Assembly: GCA_009829735.1 (NCBI GenBank) | Contig: CM020618.1 | Location: forward strand, 9,391,119 to 9,455,118 | Direction: 5' to 3' | Origin: Pyropia yezoensis | Taxonomy: Eukaryota > Rhodophyta > Bangiophyceae > Bangiales > Bangiaceae | Length of the DNA stretch: 64,000 nt | Shown here: piece by piece, positions 1 to 10,540 of the stretch | Numbering within the stretch: position 1 is the first letter of the stretch | How the letters are laid out: each line of letters starts with the position of its first letter | Made by a program: the position numbers and the translations under genes | The notes under the pieces: model-generated | Told to the model about the DNA's origin: nothing | What the model saw: only the letters and a program-made list of their open reading frames with translations | Databases searched by the model: none

Positions 1-44
1 ACCCCCCCCCCTTCCTTGCCCCCTGTTCACCCTTTCCACCCTCC

Positions 45-158
45 CCCCCTTCCCTCCCCTCCCCTCCCCTCCCCTCCCCTCCCCTCCCTTCCCATCCCCT
101 CCCCTCCCCTCCCCTCCCCTCCCCTCCCCTCCCCTCCCCTCCCCTCCCCGCCCCCCTC
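45..158. repeat. CCCCT pentanucleotide microsatellite
   Basis: A nearly uninterrupted run of the 5-bp unit CCCCT, with one variant stretch (CCCTTCCCAT) near 85-95. It ends about 55 bp before the first ATG of the QueC-like gene, so it lies in the leader or core promoter. It reads as a Pro/Ser/Leu repeat in any frame and I do not consider it coding. The strand asymmetry (C-only top strand) recurs throughout this genome. Confidence 0.9.
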
Positions 159-212
159 CTCCGCGGAGACCACACGCCACCTCCACCACCGCCGCCGCCC
201 GTGATTACCACC

Positions 213-1162
213 ATGCCCCCCGCCGGCGCCCCCCTCCGGCGGGCGGTGGTCCTTTTATCGGGCGGCCTCGACTCGGCCACCGCCCTGGCCATGACGCTCG
301 CGACGGGCGCGCGCGTCCGCACCCTGTCGTTTGACTATGGCCAGCGGCACCGGGCGGAGCTGGATGCGGCCGCGGCGCTGGCGGCCGCGTCGGCGGGGGC
401 GGGGGTGGAGGACCACCGGGTGGCGACGATTGACCTGGCGGCCTTTGGGGGGTCCTCCCTCCTGCGGCTGCCGCCGGGGGGGGTGGGCGACACCGCCGCG
501 GCGGTGGGGCGGGGCGCGGGGTGGGAGGGGGACCTGCAGGTGCCCAAGGACCGGGACCTGTCGGCGACGACTGGCAGCGGGGGTGGGGGTGGGGGTGGGG
601 GTGAGGGTGGGGGTGGCGGCGGCCAGGGCGGTGGCGGCGGCGGCGGGGGCGGGGCTGACGGCGGCCACGGCGGGGACACGGCCATCCCCAACACGTACGT
701 GCCGGCGCGCAACACGATCTTCCTCGCCTACGCGCTGGGCCTGGCCGAGGTGTCCCGCGCGTCGTCCATCGTCATTGGCGCCAACGCGGTCGACTACTCG
801 GGCTACCCCGACTGCCGGCCCGCCTACTTTGACGCGTGGCGGCCGCTCGCGGCGGTCGCCACCGCCGCGGCCGTCACCCCGGGAGGCGGCGGGGCGGTGG
901 CGATTGAAACGCCGCTGCTGCACATGTCCAAGGCGGACATTGTGCGGGAGGGGCTGCGGCTGGGGGTGGACTTTGCGGCCACCCACTCGTGTTACGACCC
1001 GGTGGGGGGGAGGGGGGGGGAGGGGGGGGGGGGTGGGGGCCGTGTGGCCGCTGTGATGCGTGCCGCCTGCGGGCGGCGGCGTTTGAGGAGGTGGGCGTTG
1101 GCCGCGACCCGGCGGTGGTGCGGTGGGAGGCGGAGCAGGGGAAAAGGGGGCGGGGGGGGTAG
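213..1162 (+). CDS. queC-like: QueC-like 7-cyano-7-deazaguanine (preQ0) synthase, broken by a frameshift in a G run
   Basis: QueC converts 7-carboxy-7-deazaguanine to preQ0 using ATP and ammonia, in the pathway to queuosine and other 7-deazapurines. Visible family signatures, in order: the PP-loop SGGLDS (residues 16-21), FDYGQRH just after it, YVPARNTIFLAYALGLAE, GANAVDYSGYPDCRP, and ETPLLHMSKADIVREGL ending in THSCYDP. The remaining zinc ligands, CGRCDAC, are present at 1043-1063 but in a different frame; the frame changes inside the G-rich tract 1004-1037, and the shifted frame stops at 1160-1162. A sequencing slip there or a true mutation would both explain this. I start at ATG 213; the longer frame opens with GTG at 201. 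A Gly-rich insert of about 40 residues (coded near 577-665) splits the domain before YVPARN and is absent from ordinary bacterial QueC. A bacterial-type QueC in a nuclear genome suggests horizontal or plastid-era transfer. Confidence 0.82.
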
Positions 1163-2380
1163 GCCGGCGGCCCCCGCGCACGCATGGCAGTTTTTGGGTG
1201 GGAGGGGGAGGGGGGGTGCTTTTTGTTCTTCTCTGTCCATGGGGCGGCGGTGGCCGGCAGGCGGTAATGGCTGGTTGGTGAAAGTGTCGGGGGCGGTGGC
1301 GGTAACCGTGGCGGTGGCGGTTGCTGTGGCGTTGGCGTGGGCGGTGGCGGTGGCGATGGGGATGGCGGGCGAGAGGGAGTGCGAGCGGGCGTGCGGGCGG
1401 GCGGGCGGGCGAGGCGACAGGGCTGGGAGGTGGGGAGGGCAAAGGGGAGGTGGCCCGCCGCGCCCCGCGGGGGGTGTATGGACGGCACTACCCGTTGTTG
1501 CAGAGTGGCGGCGACGGCGGTGACGGCTGCGAGGGCTACGGCGGTAGTGGCGACGGCGGCGGCAGCGGCGGCGACGTTGTTGGGGGGGGAGGGGTGGTGA
1601 GAGAGGGGGTGGTGGTGACGAGCGCTACGGGATCGTCTGCGAGTGGCCGGGCTTGACGTGGCGCGGCTACCCTTTTGCGCCCCGACGGCCGGCGCGCTGG
1701 CCGGCCGGCAGGGGTGGCCCTCCGCTGCCCCAGCACGGCATGGCCGCCGCGGTGCTGCAGTTCTTTTGGGGGGCGGGGGGCGGGGGGGCTCAGTCGGGGT
1801 TCTCGGGGCCCCGGTGCACCCCCCGCGGTAGTCGTGTAGCTGTCTGTTGGCGGCGTGGGACGGGGGCGCCTGGAGCCGGGGGGCAACCGGGCGACCGGGC
1901 GACCGGGCGACCGGGGAAGAGTTCCCCTGCTGGGCAGGGTCCCCGGCGTAGGCGCAGGAACGGTCGGGCGACAGCCTTCCCCCCCGCCCGTTGTGCCTTC
2001 CAGTGCCAATGGCAGCGCCGGGGGTCGGCCACCGGGCTGGTACGTGCGCGCGCGTCCTTGGGCGGGCGTTTGGCGACGGCCGCCGCGGCACGCGCTCGCC
2101 GCGTCGGCGGCGACGCCCTTCGACGCCGCCAGGAGTGGGGCACCCCACCCCGTGCTGTGCGGCGCTGCTGCTGCTGTGGGGGGCGGTGGTGTCCCCCTCG
2201 GGACGGGCGGCGTACGGGCGGGGGAGGGGCCGGCGGCGGCGGCGGCGGCGGCGGTGGGGGCCGCCGCCGATAAACCAACTCTTTCGGCGGCGGTACGGCG
2301 GCGGTGGTGGCGACTGACCCCGCGCGTGGGCGCGGCGGCGGCGTTGTATGTAGAGTATGTGCGTAGCAGCGCATGAAGCG
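1163..2380. other. GC-rich low-complexity spacer, no convincing gene
   Basis: Very GC-rich DNA with GGC/GGT-type simple repeats, including (GGCGGT)n around 1290-1350, GCGGGCGG repeats near 1395-1412, a CGACCGGG repeat at about 1888-1913 and a (GGC)n tract at 2230-2255. Long open frames occur in every frame because stops are rare at this composition. None shows a recognisable motif, so I treat them as composition artefacts. Confidence 0.7.
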
Positions 2381-5285
2381 CAGCGGAGGGTTTAAAGAGA
2401 GGTTACCGAGCTCCTCCTTACGAAGAAGTGAAGCGCATATGTACTATCGCTTTCCGCAGCCCTTGCCCAAAGTACTGTACTGCATGCGCATGCGTCTCTG
2501 TGGGTCATGCCAGAAGGAGGCAACCAGAGACATGACAGAAAGACTATTTATGCGGGCAAGAGTAAATTGCCAGAGAGAGAGAAAGCACGCTGCTGCAGCT
2601 CCGCCCCGGCTCTTGGGCCAATCAAATGCCCAAAATTCCGACGACGGTTCTTCGTTGTCTGTATATTTTTTCTTGTGAATGATCACAACCCAAAGCGGAT
2701 CTGTTGCCCACGCACGAGCCCTGGCAGCCCTGGCACGCCAAGACGACATTTATGTATGTACCGTACGGCGTACAAACTGTATGGTGGCCCATCCGGCAAT
2801 GTCAGAAACCACCTGCGGTGCTGGGCGACCGACGGCTCGCGGGATGCGAGGACCAAGCCAATAGGATTGGCAGCGGTTGCCCAGCCGCGGCAACAGAGAC
2901 TCCCACGGCTGTGTGGGCCAACCAGACGGGCGTCACACTTTCCCACGCATCCACCCAGCCTCGGCCCCGCCCGTTTCAACCAGCGCCGCGTCGTGTTCGA
3001 ACCACCAAAGAGGCAGGGCCCTCAGAAAAATCGATCCTTCCACATCGTGCGCGCTGTTGGGGGGGGGGGCCGCCAAGGGGGTACATACCCGTTGCCTCGC
3101 ATCTGCGTGCTAGGAACATCGTGTTCCGCGTTTGTAATTTCCACAATTGGGGTGCGATTCCCCAGCGGCGACAAAGAAACCCACGCGGCTCCTTGATGCA
3201 TTGGACGGGGGCGCCGTCCGGTCGAGTCAGCCCCCGTTGATCAGCGTATCGAGATTTGACAACAGGGAGTGGCCGCCGACGGCAAGTCGCCAACCTCCGA
3301 GACAGCCTCGCTGACAGCCCGCCCGACGCGGCGGTATCTGGATACATCCTCGGAGCGAGCAGGGAATAATTCTATCCTCGCTATCGCCCTCGCGGCTGAG
3401 CTGTAGTCGTCCGTCTGTGTGGTGCAGGTGAGGATCCCGATGTCGGCGGGACGGCGAAGGGCCAATCCGCTGTGCCGAATGCTGCGAGGATTGCCAGAAC
3501 GGCGCTTGCGCGGGCATTGGCCAAAGTCACTTGCTGGGGGAGCCGGCCATGGAAATCCCTCCACTTGTCGCGGTGGCCCGCTCAGGCGCTGGGCGTGCGC
3601 TTGGCACGTGCCCTCCCGCAGGTTTCTCGCAGATAAGCTATGGCTGCCATCCGGAGAGACGTCCTGCACTTGTGGTGGGCCTTCCTGTGGGCTCCAGTGC
3701 TCACACTCTGACATAAGGAAATCTGTAACTTGACGCTATGTATCATTGATTGGCTTTTCGAATGGCCATGTGTGCGTCATCTGTGCCTCCCCGCTGTCAG
3801 GCTTTTTGGTGTTGCCCGATGGCCGCGGTCGTGCGTCAGAGACGGATTGGGCGCTCGAGCGCTGTCAGGGCTCGCCCTGCTGGGACGCTCCCAGCCGTGA
3901 ACACAAACTTCTCCATGCAACACAACACGACGTTGCGCGGTCGTCAACCGACAGATCGTTTTGATCCATACAGAAGCCTCACACACCCTGTGAAAACTAT
4001 CTCGGGCCCAACCTCCCGATTCAGATGCCGCCAGGGGTCTGCATCATCGGCACTACTGTACATATGGCCTGCCTACCGCCTTCGCCAGACATGTGATGCG
4101 TTGGGCGCTCTAGCGAGGCTGCTACACCGCCCAACTGTATTGTTCCAGGTAGTGTTGCCCTTGAGCCGCAACTCCCAGGAGGTCAAGCGCTCTTCTTCGT
4201 GTTGCCACCAGCCAATGAGAGCAAGCTACGAGGGGTGGTACAGTACCCTGAGGGAGGCCTGAAAGTGCCGCCCGCGGAACGGGGACTCTCTCATGGGGGA
4301 CAGGCATTGGCCCACGCAGTCCAGTGGGGATCCGACACTGCCCAACCATGTTATTTCTGGTTCATCTCATGAACGAACAAGAGCGCCATGAATCCACCCA
4401 GGATACTGTACTGGAAGGGTGGTCGACCTGGAGCGAATGGCTCGCACAGAGTGGACGCCCCGTGGAAAGGGGCAAATTTCTTCATCCCCGTTGCCTTCCG
4501 GGAAAGCCCCTCCGGGCCCTCCTGCCCCGGCGTGGCAGGAGCCTCGTTGCCACAAGAGGAGACGTGGGAGATCCGCTTTTTTTGAAAGCATGGGGCCTCG
4601 GCGAAAAGGCCCCGTGACGAGCCTCGCAATGGCAGCCGCCATGCGAGGCCGCCGTCGCCAATCATTGGCGGGAATGGATCCGGGCCAGGCGGAGGCTAAT
4701 GGTTGCCCCATGACGGCTGTGTCGGTTCGTTCCGACAGGGCGCCCCTCGAGCGAGAGGAGACGCGGGGCCCCGCCAACAGCCGCGGACGCGTCACCCCTC
4801 TCGAGGGACGTGGGGAAAGGGGGGGGGGGTGCGCGCGCGCCCCACGGCGAACGTTGCGGGCATCCCAGGAAGGGCAGAGAGGGCCGCGCACCCGATGCGC
4901 CTCACGCGAATGGGGCACCAGTGCCGACTGTGGGCCTACGCGATTTGGCCGTGTTGTTGGCCCGGGTGGGGACCCTCTCCGGGGGGTGACGGCGCTCCGC
5001 TCCGCGGCTGTTGGGACGGAAGCCGGTCCGCCACGGCCGTCAGACTTGGGTACATAAGAGGGGGTGCCAGACGGCTTGGCGGCTTGTGCAGGCGGGGACC
5101 AAGCGCACATCGCACCCAACCCGCGGCCCGCCCCAACATTGGACTGCTCCTCACGCTCATCGAGCTCTTGGACGTCGTCGACGCCATCGTCAGCGGCACC
5201 ACCTGTGTACCGCTAAGTACTTGTCCACATCATCACCCCCTCCCACACTCTCAACCCTTCCTGTTCCGTGCACCTTCCAATCGCC
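2381..5285. other. Gene-poor intergenic region with several CCAAT motifs
   Basis: I see no supported gene here. Composition is less extreme than on either side. CCAAT or ATTGG motifs recur (about 2619, 2857, 2865, 4209, 4304), and 4654-4671 is an inverted repeat reading CGCCAATCATTGGCGG. Near 5053 the sequence TACATAAG is a weak TATA-like candidate about 235 bp upstream of the bZIP start codon. These are visual motif matches only. Confidence 0.4.
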
Positions 5286-6395
5286 ATGAAGCGCTCCTTT
5301 GGCGAAGCATCCGACCAGCTGCCCTGGATGGGCTCTACCGAGGGTGACGACCTCTTTGGCCTGTCCCCGTCCAACTTCCTGAGCAGCTCTCCCAAGATGG
5401 CGTTGCCCCAAGCTCCATCGCTACCCGCTGCCCCCGGCCGCCTGTTCGCTCTGGGCCGGCCCGAGGAGGCTACGACCGGCGCACCGATGCGAGCAGCCGG
5501 CTCGGGCCGGCCCGCCGAACAAGAGAGCGGCAGCTCTGCCTGCTCAACGTCGACTGAGGGCGCATCGCCGGGTCGGCGCGGCCGGGCCTCAGCGGACACG
5601 TCTGCTGCCCACAGCGGTGGCGTCGCGCACGGGCCTCAGCCGACGGCGGCCGCCACGGTCGGGTCAGCCTACAGGATGACGGGGGCATCTCTGGGCGCTG
5701 GCGGGGTGACCCGAGGCCAGCTGATGGCTGAGATCCCCGACGCGGAGGAAAAGGAGGAGCCCTACCATTGCAGCTGTGGCGTCGGTGAGGTGGGGGTGGA
5801 AACCCTGATTGAGTTCATTCGTGCCCACCCCAAGATGGTTGCTGTGGCGTCTGACGACGGCAGCCCGCTGCTGATCCGCACTGTTGCCCGGCAGCTGGTG
5901 GCCGAGATGCGCCGCCGCCGGCACGCAGCCACGTGCACGGCTTTCCCCAAGGTGCCTGCTGGCCTAGAGAGCGCCAATAACGGGGGCGGCCACGGGAACG
6001 ACCGCGAGGCAGCCGCGACGGCGGCGGCGGCTGCGGCGGCGGCTGCAGCCGCCCCCCTGGCCATGAGCGAGTCGGAGCGCAAGGCCCTGCGTGTTGTGTT
6101 GAACCGGTCGGCCGCCGAGCGCAGCCGGCTGCGCAAAAAGGCCCGGTTTGAGACCCTCTCCGCTACTCTGGCGGAGAAGGACACGACCATTGCTCAGCTG
6201 CAGGAGCGGGTTCGCTCCCTCAACAGCGCGGTCAGCCACCTGCAGCTACTGCTCAAGATTAAGGGCGGTGGCTACGGGGCGGTCTTGCAAGACCACGGGG
6301 GGGGACCGCATGGGTACGGGGGTGGTGGGGTTGGCTTGTCGGCGCTGATGGAGGAGGCGACGCAGACGTGGGACCGCCCCGCGCACGCCGCATAG
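5286..6395 (+). CDS. bZIP transcription factor
   Basis: A 369-residue single-exon protein with a C-terminal basic leucine zipper. The basic region starts near residue 266 and contains the hallmark N-x7-R spacing (N273 and R281 in NRSAAERSRLRKK). It is followed by a heptad-like segment (LSATLAEKDTTIAQLQERV, residues about 290-325) that can dimerise. The N-terminal half is disordered and Ser/Ala/Gly-rich. A compact stretch at about 155-215 (CSCGVGEVGVETLIEFIRAH onward, then a basic RRRRH patch) may be a second folded domain that I do not recognise. A poly-Ala run lies just before the basic region. It presumably acts in the nucleus as a dimer on palindromic sites; targets cannot be read from the sequence. 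ATG 5286 is chosen because the only upstream in-frame candidate (5268) is GTG. It is clearly not a metazoan Jun/Fos ortholog. Confidence 0.88.
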   Translation: MKRSFGEASDQLPWMGSTEGDDLFGLSPSNFLSSSPKMALPQAPSLPAAPGRLFALGRPEEATTGAPMRAAGSGRPAEQESGSSACSTSTEGASPGRRGRASADTSAAHSGGVAHGPQPTAAATVGSAYRMTGASLGAGGVTRGQLMAEIPDAEEKEEPYHCSCGVGEVGVETLIEFIRAHPKMVAVASDDGSPLLIRTVARQLVAEMRRRRHAATCTAFPKVPAGLESANNGGGHGNDREAAATAAAAAAAAAAAPLAMSESERKALRVVLNRSAAERSRLRKKARFETLSATLAEKDTTIAQLQERVRSLNSAVSHLQLLLKIKGGGYGAVLQDHGGGPHGYGGGGVGLSALMEEATQTWDRPAHAA

Positions 6396-7063
6396 TGGCG
6401 GGGGGGTTGCTGGAAGCGAGTGGTGTATGCTTCTTTGTATGTACCGTGTAGGAATGCTCGTGATTTTACGCAGGAGGATGCGTGGTTTGCTGCCTGGTGA
6501 CGAGTTTGCTTTGTCGTCATGGATGCCGGGTCTTGTGAGTCCACTGCGCGGGTACGGGGTGTACATAGAGGCGCGGTGCGTGAGTCTGCCGACATCTGTG
6601 TGAGCTAAGAAAGAATACCTGATGCCCTCTGGCGCGGCGGCAGCCGACAGCGCCTGCAGGGGCGCGCCAGCTCTGGCCCGCGGTGCCACCAGCGCCTCTG
6701 CCAGCGCCTGTGCCGCCGCGGCATCTGCAGCAGCAGCCTCAGCCGCCACAGCGGCGCGCGTCGACGCGGCGAGGCGCGCAGCAATGCCCTCCACGACCAG
6801 GCGGGTGAACCTCCCACTCGAGCGCGAGCACCCCACCACTTCCGGCGGCGAGCGCCTCGTCGCCGACGTCCCCGCGCCCGCCCACCTGAGGTGTCTCATC
6901 TACGCTTGTAATTGGCCCTCAAATTCTCATATTGGGATGGCAAAGTTTGGTGGCGGTGGAGGCGAAGGCGGGCCAGCTCTCGCCCGCGTTCCCCATGTAC
7001 CGATGTGTGCCAGCTTGGCTTTGGACTCGCACACATTCACGGGAGGCTGCGACGGAGTGCATC
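6396..7063. other. Intergenic spacer with an Ala-rich open frame on the minus strand
   Basis: Between the bZIP stop and the DUF1995 start I find no recognisable gene. A minus-strand ATG frame beginning at 6899 encodes an Ala-rich, potentially helical stretch as far as about 6620, where a GTATTC sequence could act as a splice donor. I could not find a following exon with a known motif. The plus strand is equally open there. Promoter elements of the next gene presumably lie here; AATTGG occurs at about 6911. Confidence 0.3.
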
Positions 7064-8185
7064 ATGGCTGGCGTCGTGGATATGATGAGCACGAGCATTC
7101 AACATCGTCCCATCCTCTTCGTCTCCCCCCTCGTGGGGTTGCCCGCGCTGCGGTCGCGCGCCTTCGGCAGCGTCAGCCCTCTGCGACGGTCCCATGGCGC
7201 ACCCCTGCACCCTCCCACCCGTGAGGCGGCCCGGATGGCCACTCCCTCTTCCTCCGGTAAGTCCGAGCCGTCCCCATCGACGGCTGCCAGTCTGGAGGCT
7301 GCTGCCGCTGCCTCCTCCGCGGCTGCCGCCGCCGGCAGCGCCGCCGCCGAGGCAATGGACCCCGTGACTGCAGTGACAGCCGGCGGCGTGCCGCCCATCC
7401 CCCCTTCCCTCTCTGCGTCGGTGACGCAGGCAGCAGCCTCATGCTCGTCCGCCCTGCGCAGCGGCGCCACGCGGCTATTTGTGGAGGTTGACACCACCGC
7501 TGGGGACAGCACGTACACTATGCTCAAGAACTCGTTGCCCATCACGCGCATGCTGGCCGACGCACTGCGGGAGGACCTGGCGGCGGTCGCCGAGGCCGGC
7601 GCCTCTGCCACCCCCTTTGATCCCAAGGCGGTGTTAGTGATCCTCCCGGACGCGGGCGCCGCGGCGCTGGCCGCGCGCGACTGGGGGCCTGGCGCGTGGT
7701 ACACCGTGACGGGCTTGGAGACCGCCACTGTCACGCCAACAACCGCCGCGGTGGTGCTCGTTTGCCCCCGCGCCAGCGAGGTTGCCGGAATGGAGCGGCT
7801 GGTGGAGGCCTCCCTGGAGCGGGAGGCCGACCCGATGCCGTTTATTATTGTCAACCCGGATGTGGTGGACATGGGCGTTACGGGCCTCAGCCTCAACGCG
7901 CGGCAGCTGCGGGAACGGGTGATGCGGCGCTTTGAAACGGTCTACTGCCTTCGCACGTTTGACTGGGGGGTGCTCCTCCGGGCGGCGCCGGGGCCATGGA
8001 CGATTTGGCGGGATGCGCCCGCGGCGGCGGGCGGGTTTGACCTAGTTGCCCAGCGGGAGGAGCGGCCGTCGAGCGACGCCATCATCGATATCTTCAACGA
8101 GATGGAAGGGGGTGCGGGGGGGCGGCCCGAGGGGGGTTTTGCCGCCCGCCTGAGCAGGTTCTTGAAGGTGTACATGAAGGGGTGA
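7064..8185 (+). CDS. DUF1995-domain protein, probably plastid-targeted
   Basis: A 373-residue protein. DUF1995 proteins are found in cyanobacteria, algae and plants, where members such as the LPA3 type have been linked to photosystem II assembly. The N-terminal 50 or so residues are rich in Ser, Arg and small hydrophobic residues with few acids, fitting a transit peptide, and an Ala/Ser-rich linker follows. The domain shows LRSGATRLFVEVDTT (about residues 130-145), FIIVNPDVVDMGVTG (about 259-273), then an Arg-rich helix RQLRERVMRRF and the tail motif LLRAAPGPWTIW (about 304-315). I begin at ATG 7064, with a further ATG at 7082 also possible; the frame is open upstream to 6932 but that part has no family similarity. 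It is convergent with RPB10. Confidence 0.8.
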   Translation: MAGVVDMMSTSIQHRPILFVSPLVGLPALRSRAFGSVSPLRRSHGAPLHPPTREAARMATPSSSGKSEPSPSTAASLEAAAAASSAAAAAGSAAAEAMDPVTAVTAGGVPPIPPSLSASVTQAAASCSSALRSGATRLFVEVDTTAGDSTYTMLKNSLPITRMLADALREDLAAVAEAGASATPFDPKAVLVILPDAGAAALAARDWGPGAWYTVTGLETATVTPTTAAVVLVCPRASEVAGMERLVEASLEREADPMPFIIVNPDVVDMGVTGLSLNARQLRERVMRRFETVYCLRTFDWGVLLRAAPGPWTIWRDAPAAAGGFDLVAQREERPSSDAIIDIFNEMEGGAGGRPEGGFAARLSRFLKVYMKG

Positions 8186-8278
8186 AGGGATGCGAAGGGG
8201 AACTTGGGGCGGGGGGGGATGGGGAGAGCGATAGGAAACTCTGCATTCAGCGAGGACTGCGCCACTGCGCCACGTGCC

Positions 8279-8308
8279 CCTACGCGTAACCCTTACGCGT
8301 AACCCCTA
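8279..8308. repeat. Tandem 14-bp duplication containing TTACGCGTAA
   Basis: CCTACGCGTAACCC is followed directly by CTTACGCGTAACCC, between the convergent DUF1995 and RPB10 genes. The core TTACGCGTAA is palindromic. No function is assigned; it may be simple replication slippage. Confidence 0.6.
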
Positions 8309-8527
8309 CTGGTTGAGAGTGCCCACATCCGCGCAGCTGAGGCCCATGGCGTTGAGGGTCGGCGGGCCAAACGCGGCGCGGCTGTAGCGAAGCACGACGT
8401 AAAAAAAAATAAAACGCCGAAGCTGTGCATCAACGCACTAGCAGGAAAAGCGAAGAGAGGAGGACTGCAGCCTCCGGCGTCGACCGTCCCAGGGGCCAGC
8501 CAGCCCACGCGGCATGGCGCCACTGCT

Positions 8528-9084
8528 TCACTTATAACTGAGTAGCTTCTCAATCAAATCGACGTGCGCTAGCAGCATCCGGCGGCAGCAATAACGCTTG
8601 AGGCCCAGCTTATCGAGAGCGTCGCCCTCGTTGTGGTCGGTCTTGAGGAGCTCCAGGTACGCCTGGTGCTTGTTGCCTGTGGCACGCGACGGGGGGGGGC
8701 ACGGTCACCGAGGGGGGAACACCAGAGAGGAGGCGGCAGACGAAAGAATAATCCTATTCAGGCACACTCACACAGAGCAAGACAAACGCCGTGTGTGAGA
8801 CGGTGGAGCGGGGCGGAACAAGAACCTGACGAGCCAGCCGCGCTCGACAAGAACAAAAAAGCACACACAGGGCCGCAGGAGCGCCATAAGCGACGCGGGT
8901 CACGAAGCACCCGAAAAACTCAAGGCCGCGACCGCACTCAGAAGAGCAGCAGAGGCCTGGGCTCCACAGCCTGCCCGCCGCTGCCCGGTGGGGGTCCCGC
9001 CGACGGCGCCAGCGCGGTAGATGGCTGGCCAGGTCACGTACCAATGACCTTGCCGCATGTGAAGCAGCGCACGGGGATAATCAT
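8528..9084 (-). CDS. RPB10: DNA-directed RNA polymerases I/II/III subunit RPABC5 (RPB10), two exons
   Basis: Spliced gene: exon 1 is 9084-9042, exon 2 is 8676-8528, and the 365-nt intron 9041-8677 runs from GTACGT to CACAG. The product is 63 residues, close to the usual 65-70. It begins [17 protein letters not shown] and contains the zinc ligands CxxC (C7, C10) and the adjacent Cys pair in [12 protein letters not shown] (C44, C45), followed by the conserved HVDLIEKLL tail. RPB10 is a small zinc-binding core subunit shared by all three nuclear RNA polymerases. The join restores the reading frame exactly (G from exon 1 plus GC from exon 2 gives the Gly codon). Its shortness and splitting make it easy to miss in a plain ORF scan. 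Confidence 0.95.
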
Positions 9085-10540
9085 GTTGGACGGCGGGCAG
9101 GGACAACACAGGGCCAGAGAAACGTCACCCACGTCGAAGGACGACGTGGGGGAACACCGGCGGGGCGTCTCCTGGAAAACGAGCCGCCGAACTAGGCGTC
9201 GACTCGACGTCACCGTCCGACGCGGGCAGCAGACCCATCACGGAAATGGCTGCTTAATTCACGAAAGAAAACTGCTGCGTGAACTACGCGGTTAAGTCAT
9301 TAGTCAGACGCCATGCACGCCATGGGGGGCTACATGCAGAAAGTACTCTGGCGTAAATTAACTACGTGGCGAATAAATATAGTGTTCTCTCTATTGAATT
9401 TATTTACGAATTTGATGCGCCTGCGCTGCCGTGCCGCAACATACTGTATCGCGGGCGAGTGCACACGCGAGGCACACCTTAACCTTGCATCGTGCACCAG
9501 CTGTGGGGACGCTGACGGGTCCCGCCTCGCGCCGCCTCTCCGCCGCGGATGGACCGCCTGGGTCAACTGCGGGGGTGCGCACCTGCCCGTCATCTTGCCC
9601 ATTGGCGTAGGAAAAGCAGCTCACTAACTTGCAGCTGCAAAGCCTTCGCAGGGAGTGGCGTGCCCGCGCGCACGCGCCATGATGGCCGTGGCGGCGTCTG
9701 GGCGGCAAAATGGAGGCACCCTTCGCACGCCCCCCCAACCTTCCCCGCATTGACGGCAGCGGTGGAGCGGAGCTGGACGCCGTTGGCTCCCATCCCACCA
9801 CTGCCGGCGCGGGAGCCGGGCAGGCAGCCCGCGAAATTCGCGCCGCACGAGGCCTCTTGCAGGCGGCGCAGGGCTGAGCAGGGCGCTCGCGCGGTCGGCC
9901 ACTGTGCCAACTGGGTGGGGGGGGGACGCGGCGCCTTTGGCACATTTTCATCATCTTGGGAAGGCGCGGTGGTGGTGGGGATGGGAATTGCAGCGGGGTG
10001 CGCCGTCGTGGAGTGGGGTGGGAATGTGGGCGGGCCGACGTGCGTTTCGTGTGGCCTGCTTGCTCTGCCTTGCGAGCCCCCCCCTTCTCCCCCACCCTAC
10101 GACGTGGTGGCGACGGCCGTTTTTGGTTGAGGTGGTTTTCTCCCCGTTGCTGGTCCCTCGGCGGTTGGGGTGGGTTCCTCGGCGGTGGGCTGCTTGATTT
10201 CCCTGTCGTTCCTGCGCCTTACGGCGCAGGAGCTTGTCAGCCGTCTGTTCCCACCTGGGCAACCGCCGGTACTCGTACGTGGAGTTGACCGTGCGCTCAC
10301 GCGTTGGCCCCGCCGCGGGCCGACGGAGAGGTGACCGCCACCGCCACACAGCGGCCTGCGCCACCGTCGTCGCCGCCATAGTCACCGACACCGCCACCGC
10401 GACGGCTACCGTCGCTGCGAAGGACCACCGTCGCTGCTGGCGTCTTGGTGTCCCCGCCCTTCACCCGCCGCCGGCGCTGTCGCCGCTCTGGGCGCCCAGC
10501 TGCTATCACGGCTCCCCCGTCCCACTACGCCTACACAAGG
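9085..10540. other. Intergenic spacer between RPB10 and the AAAP transporter
   Basis: No gene is supported. The part next to RPB10 (9085-9420) is comparatively AT-rich and should contain its promoter; the rest is GC-rich with open frames in several directions that lack motifs. An inverted repeat CCTGCGCC-TTA-CGGCGCAGG lies at 10210-10229, about 310 bp upstream of the transporter start. Confidence 0.45.

Noticed and set aside
255..1442. Long minus-strand frames opposite QueC and across the first 2.3 kb
   Set aside because: Pro/Arg-rich translations of GC repeats; the opposite strand carries the real QueC motifs.
2990..3010. GTGTTCGAACCAC, T-loop-like
   Set aside because: No matching acceptor or anticodon stem around it.
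3141..3175. tRNA T-arm-like sequence GGGGTGCGATTCCCC
   Set aside because: The loop does not match the TTCRA consensus, and no anticodon or D arm or acceptor stem could be paired upstream.
6246..6899. Minus-strand 217-codon frame with Ala-rich helix
   Set aside because: A true ATG is present, but no family motif, no convincing second exon and equal openness on the plus strand.
9400..10397. Several 100-230 codon frames on both strands
   Set aside because: No motif; overlapping frames in all directions indicate low stop density only.
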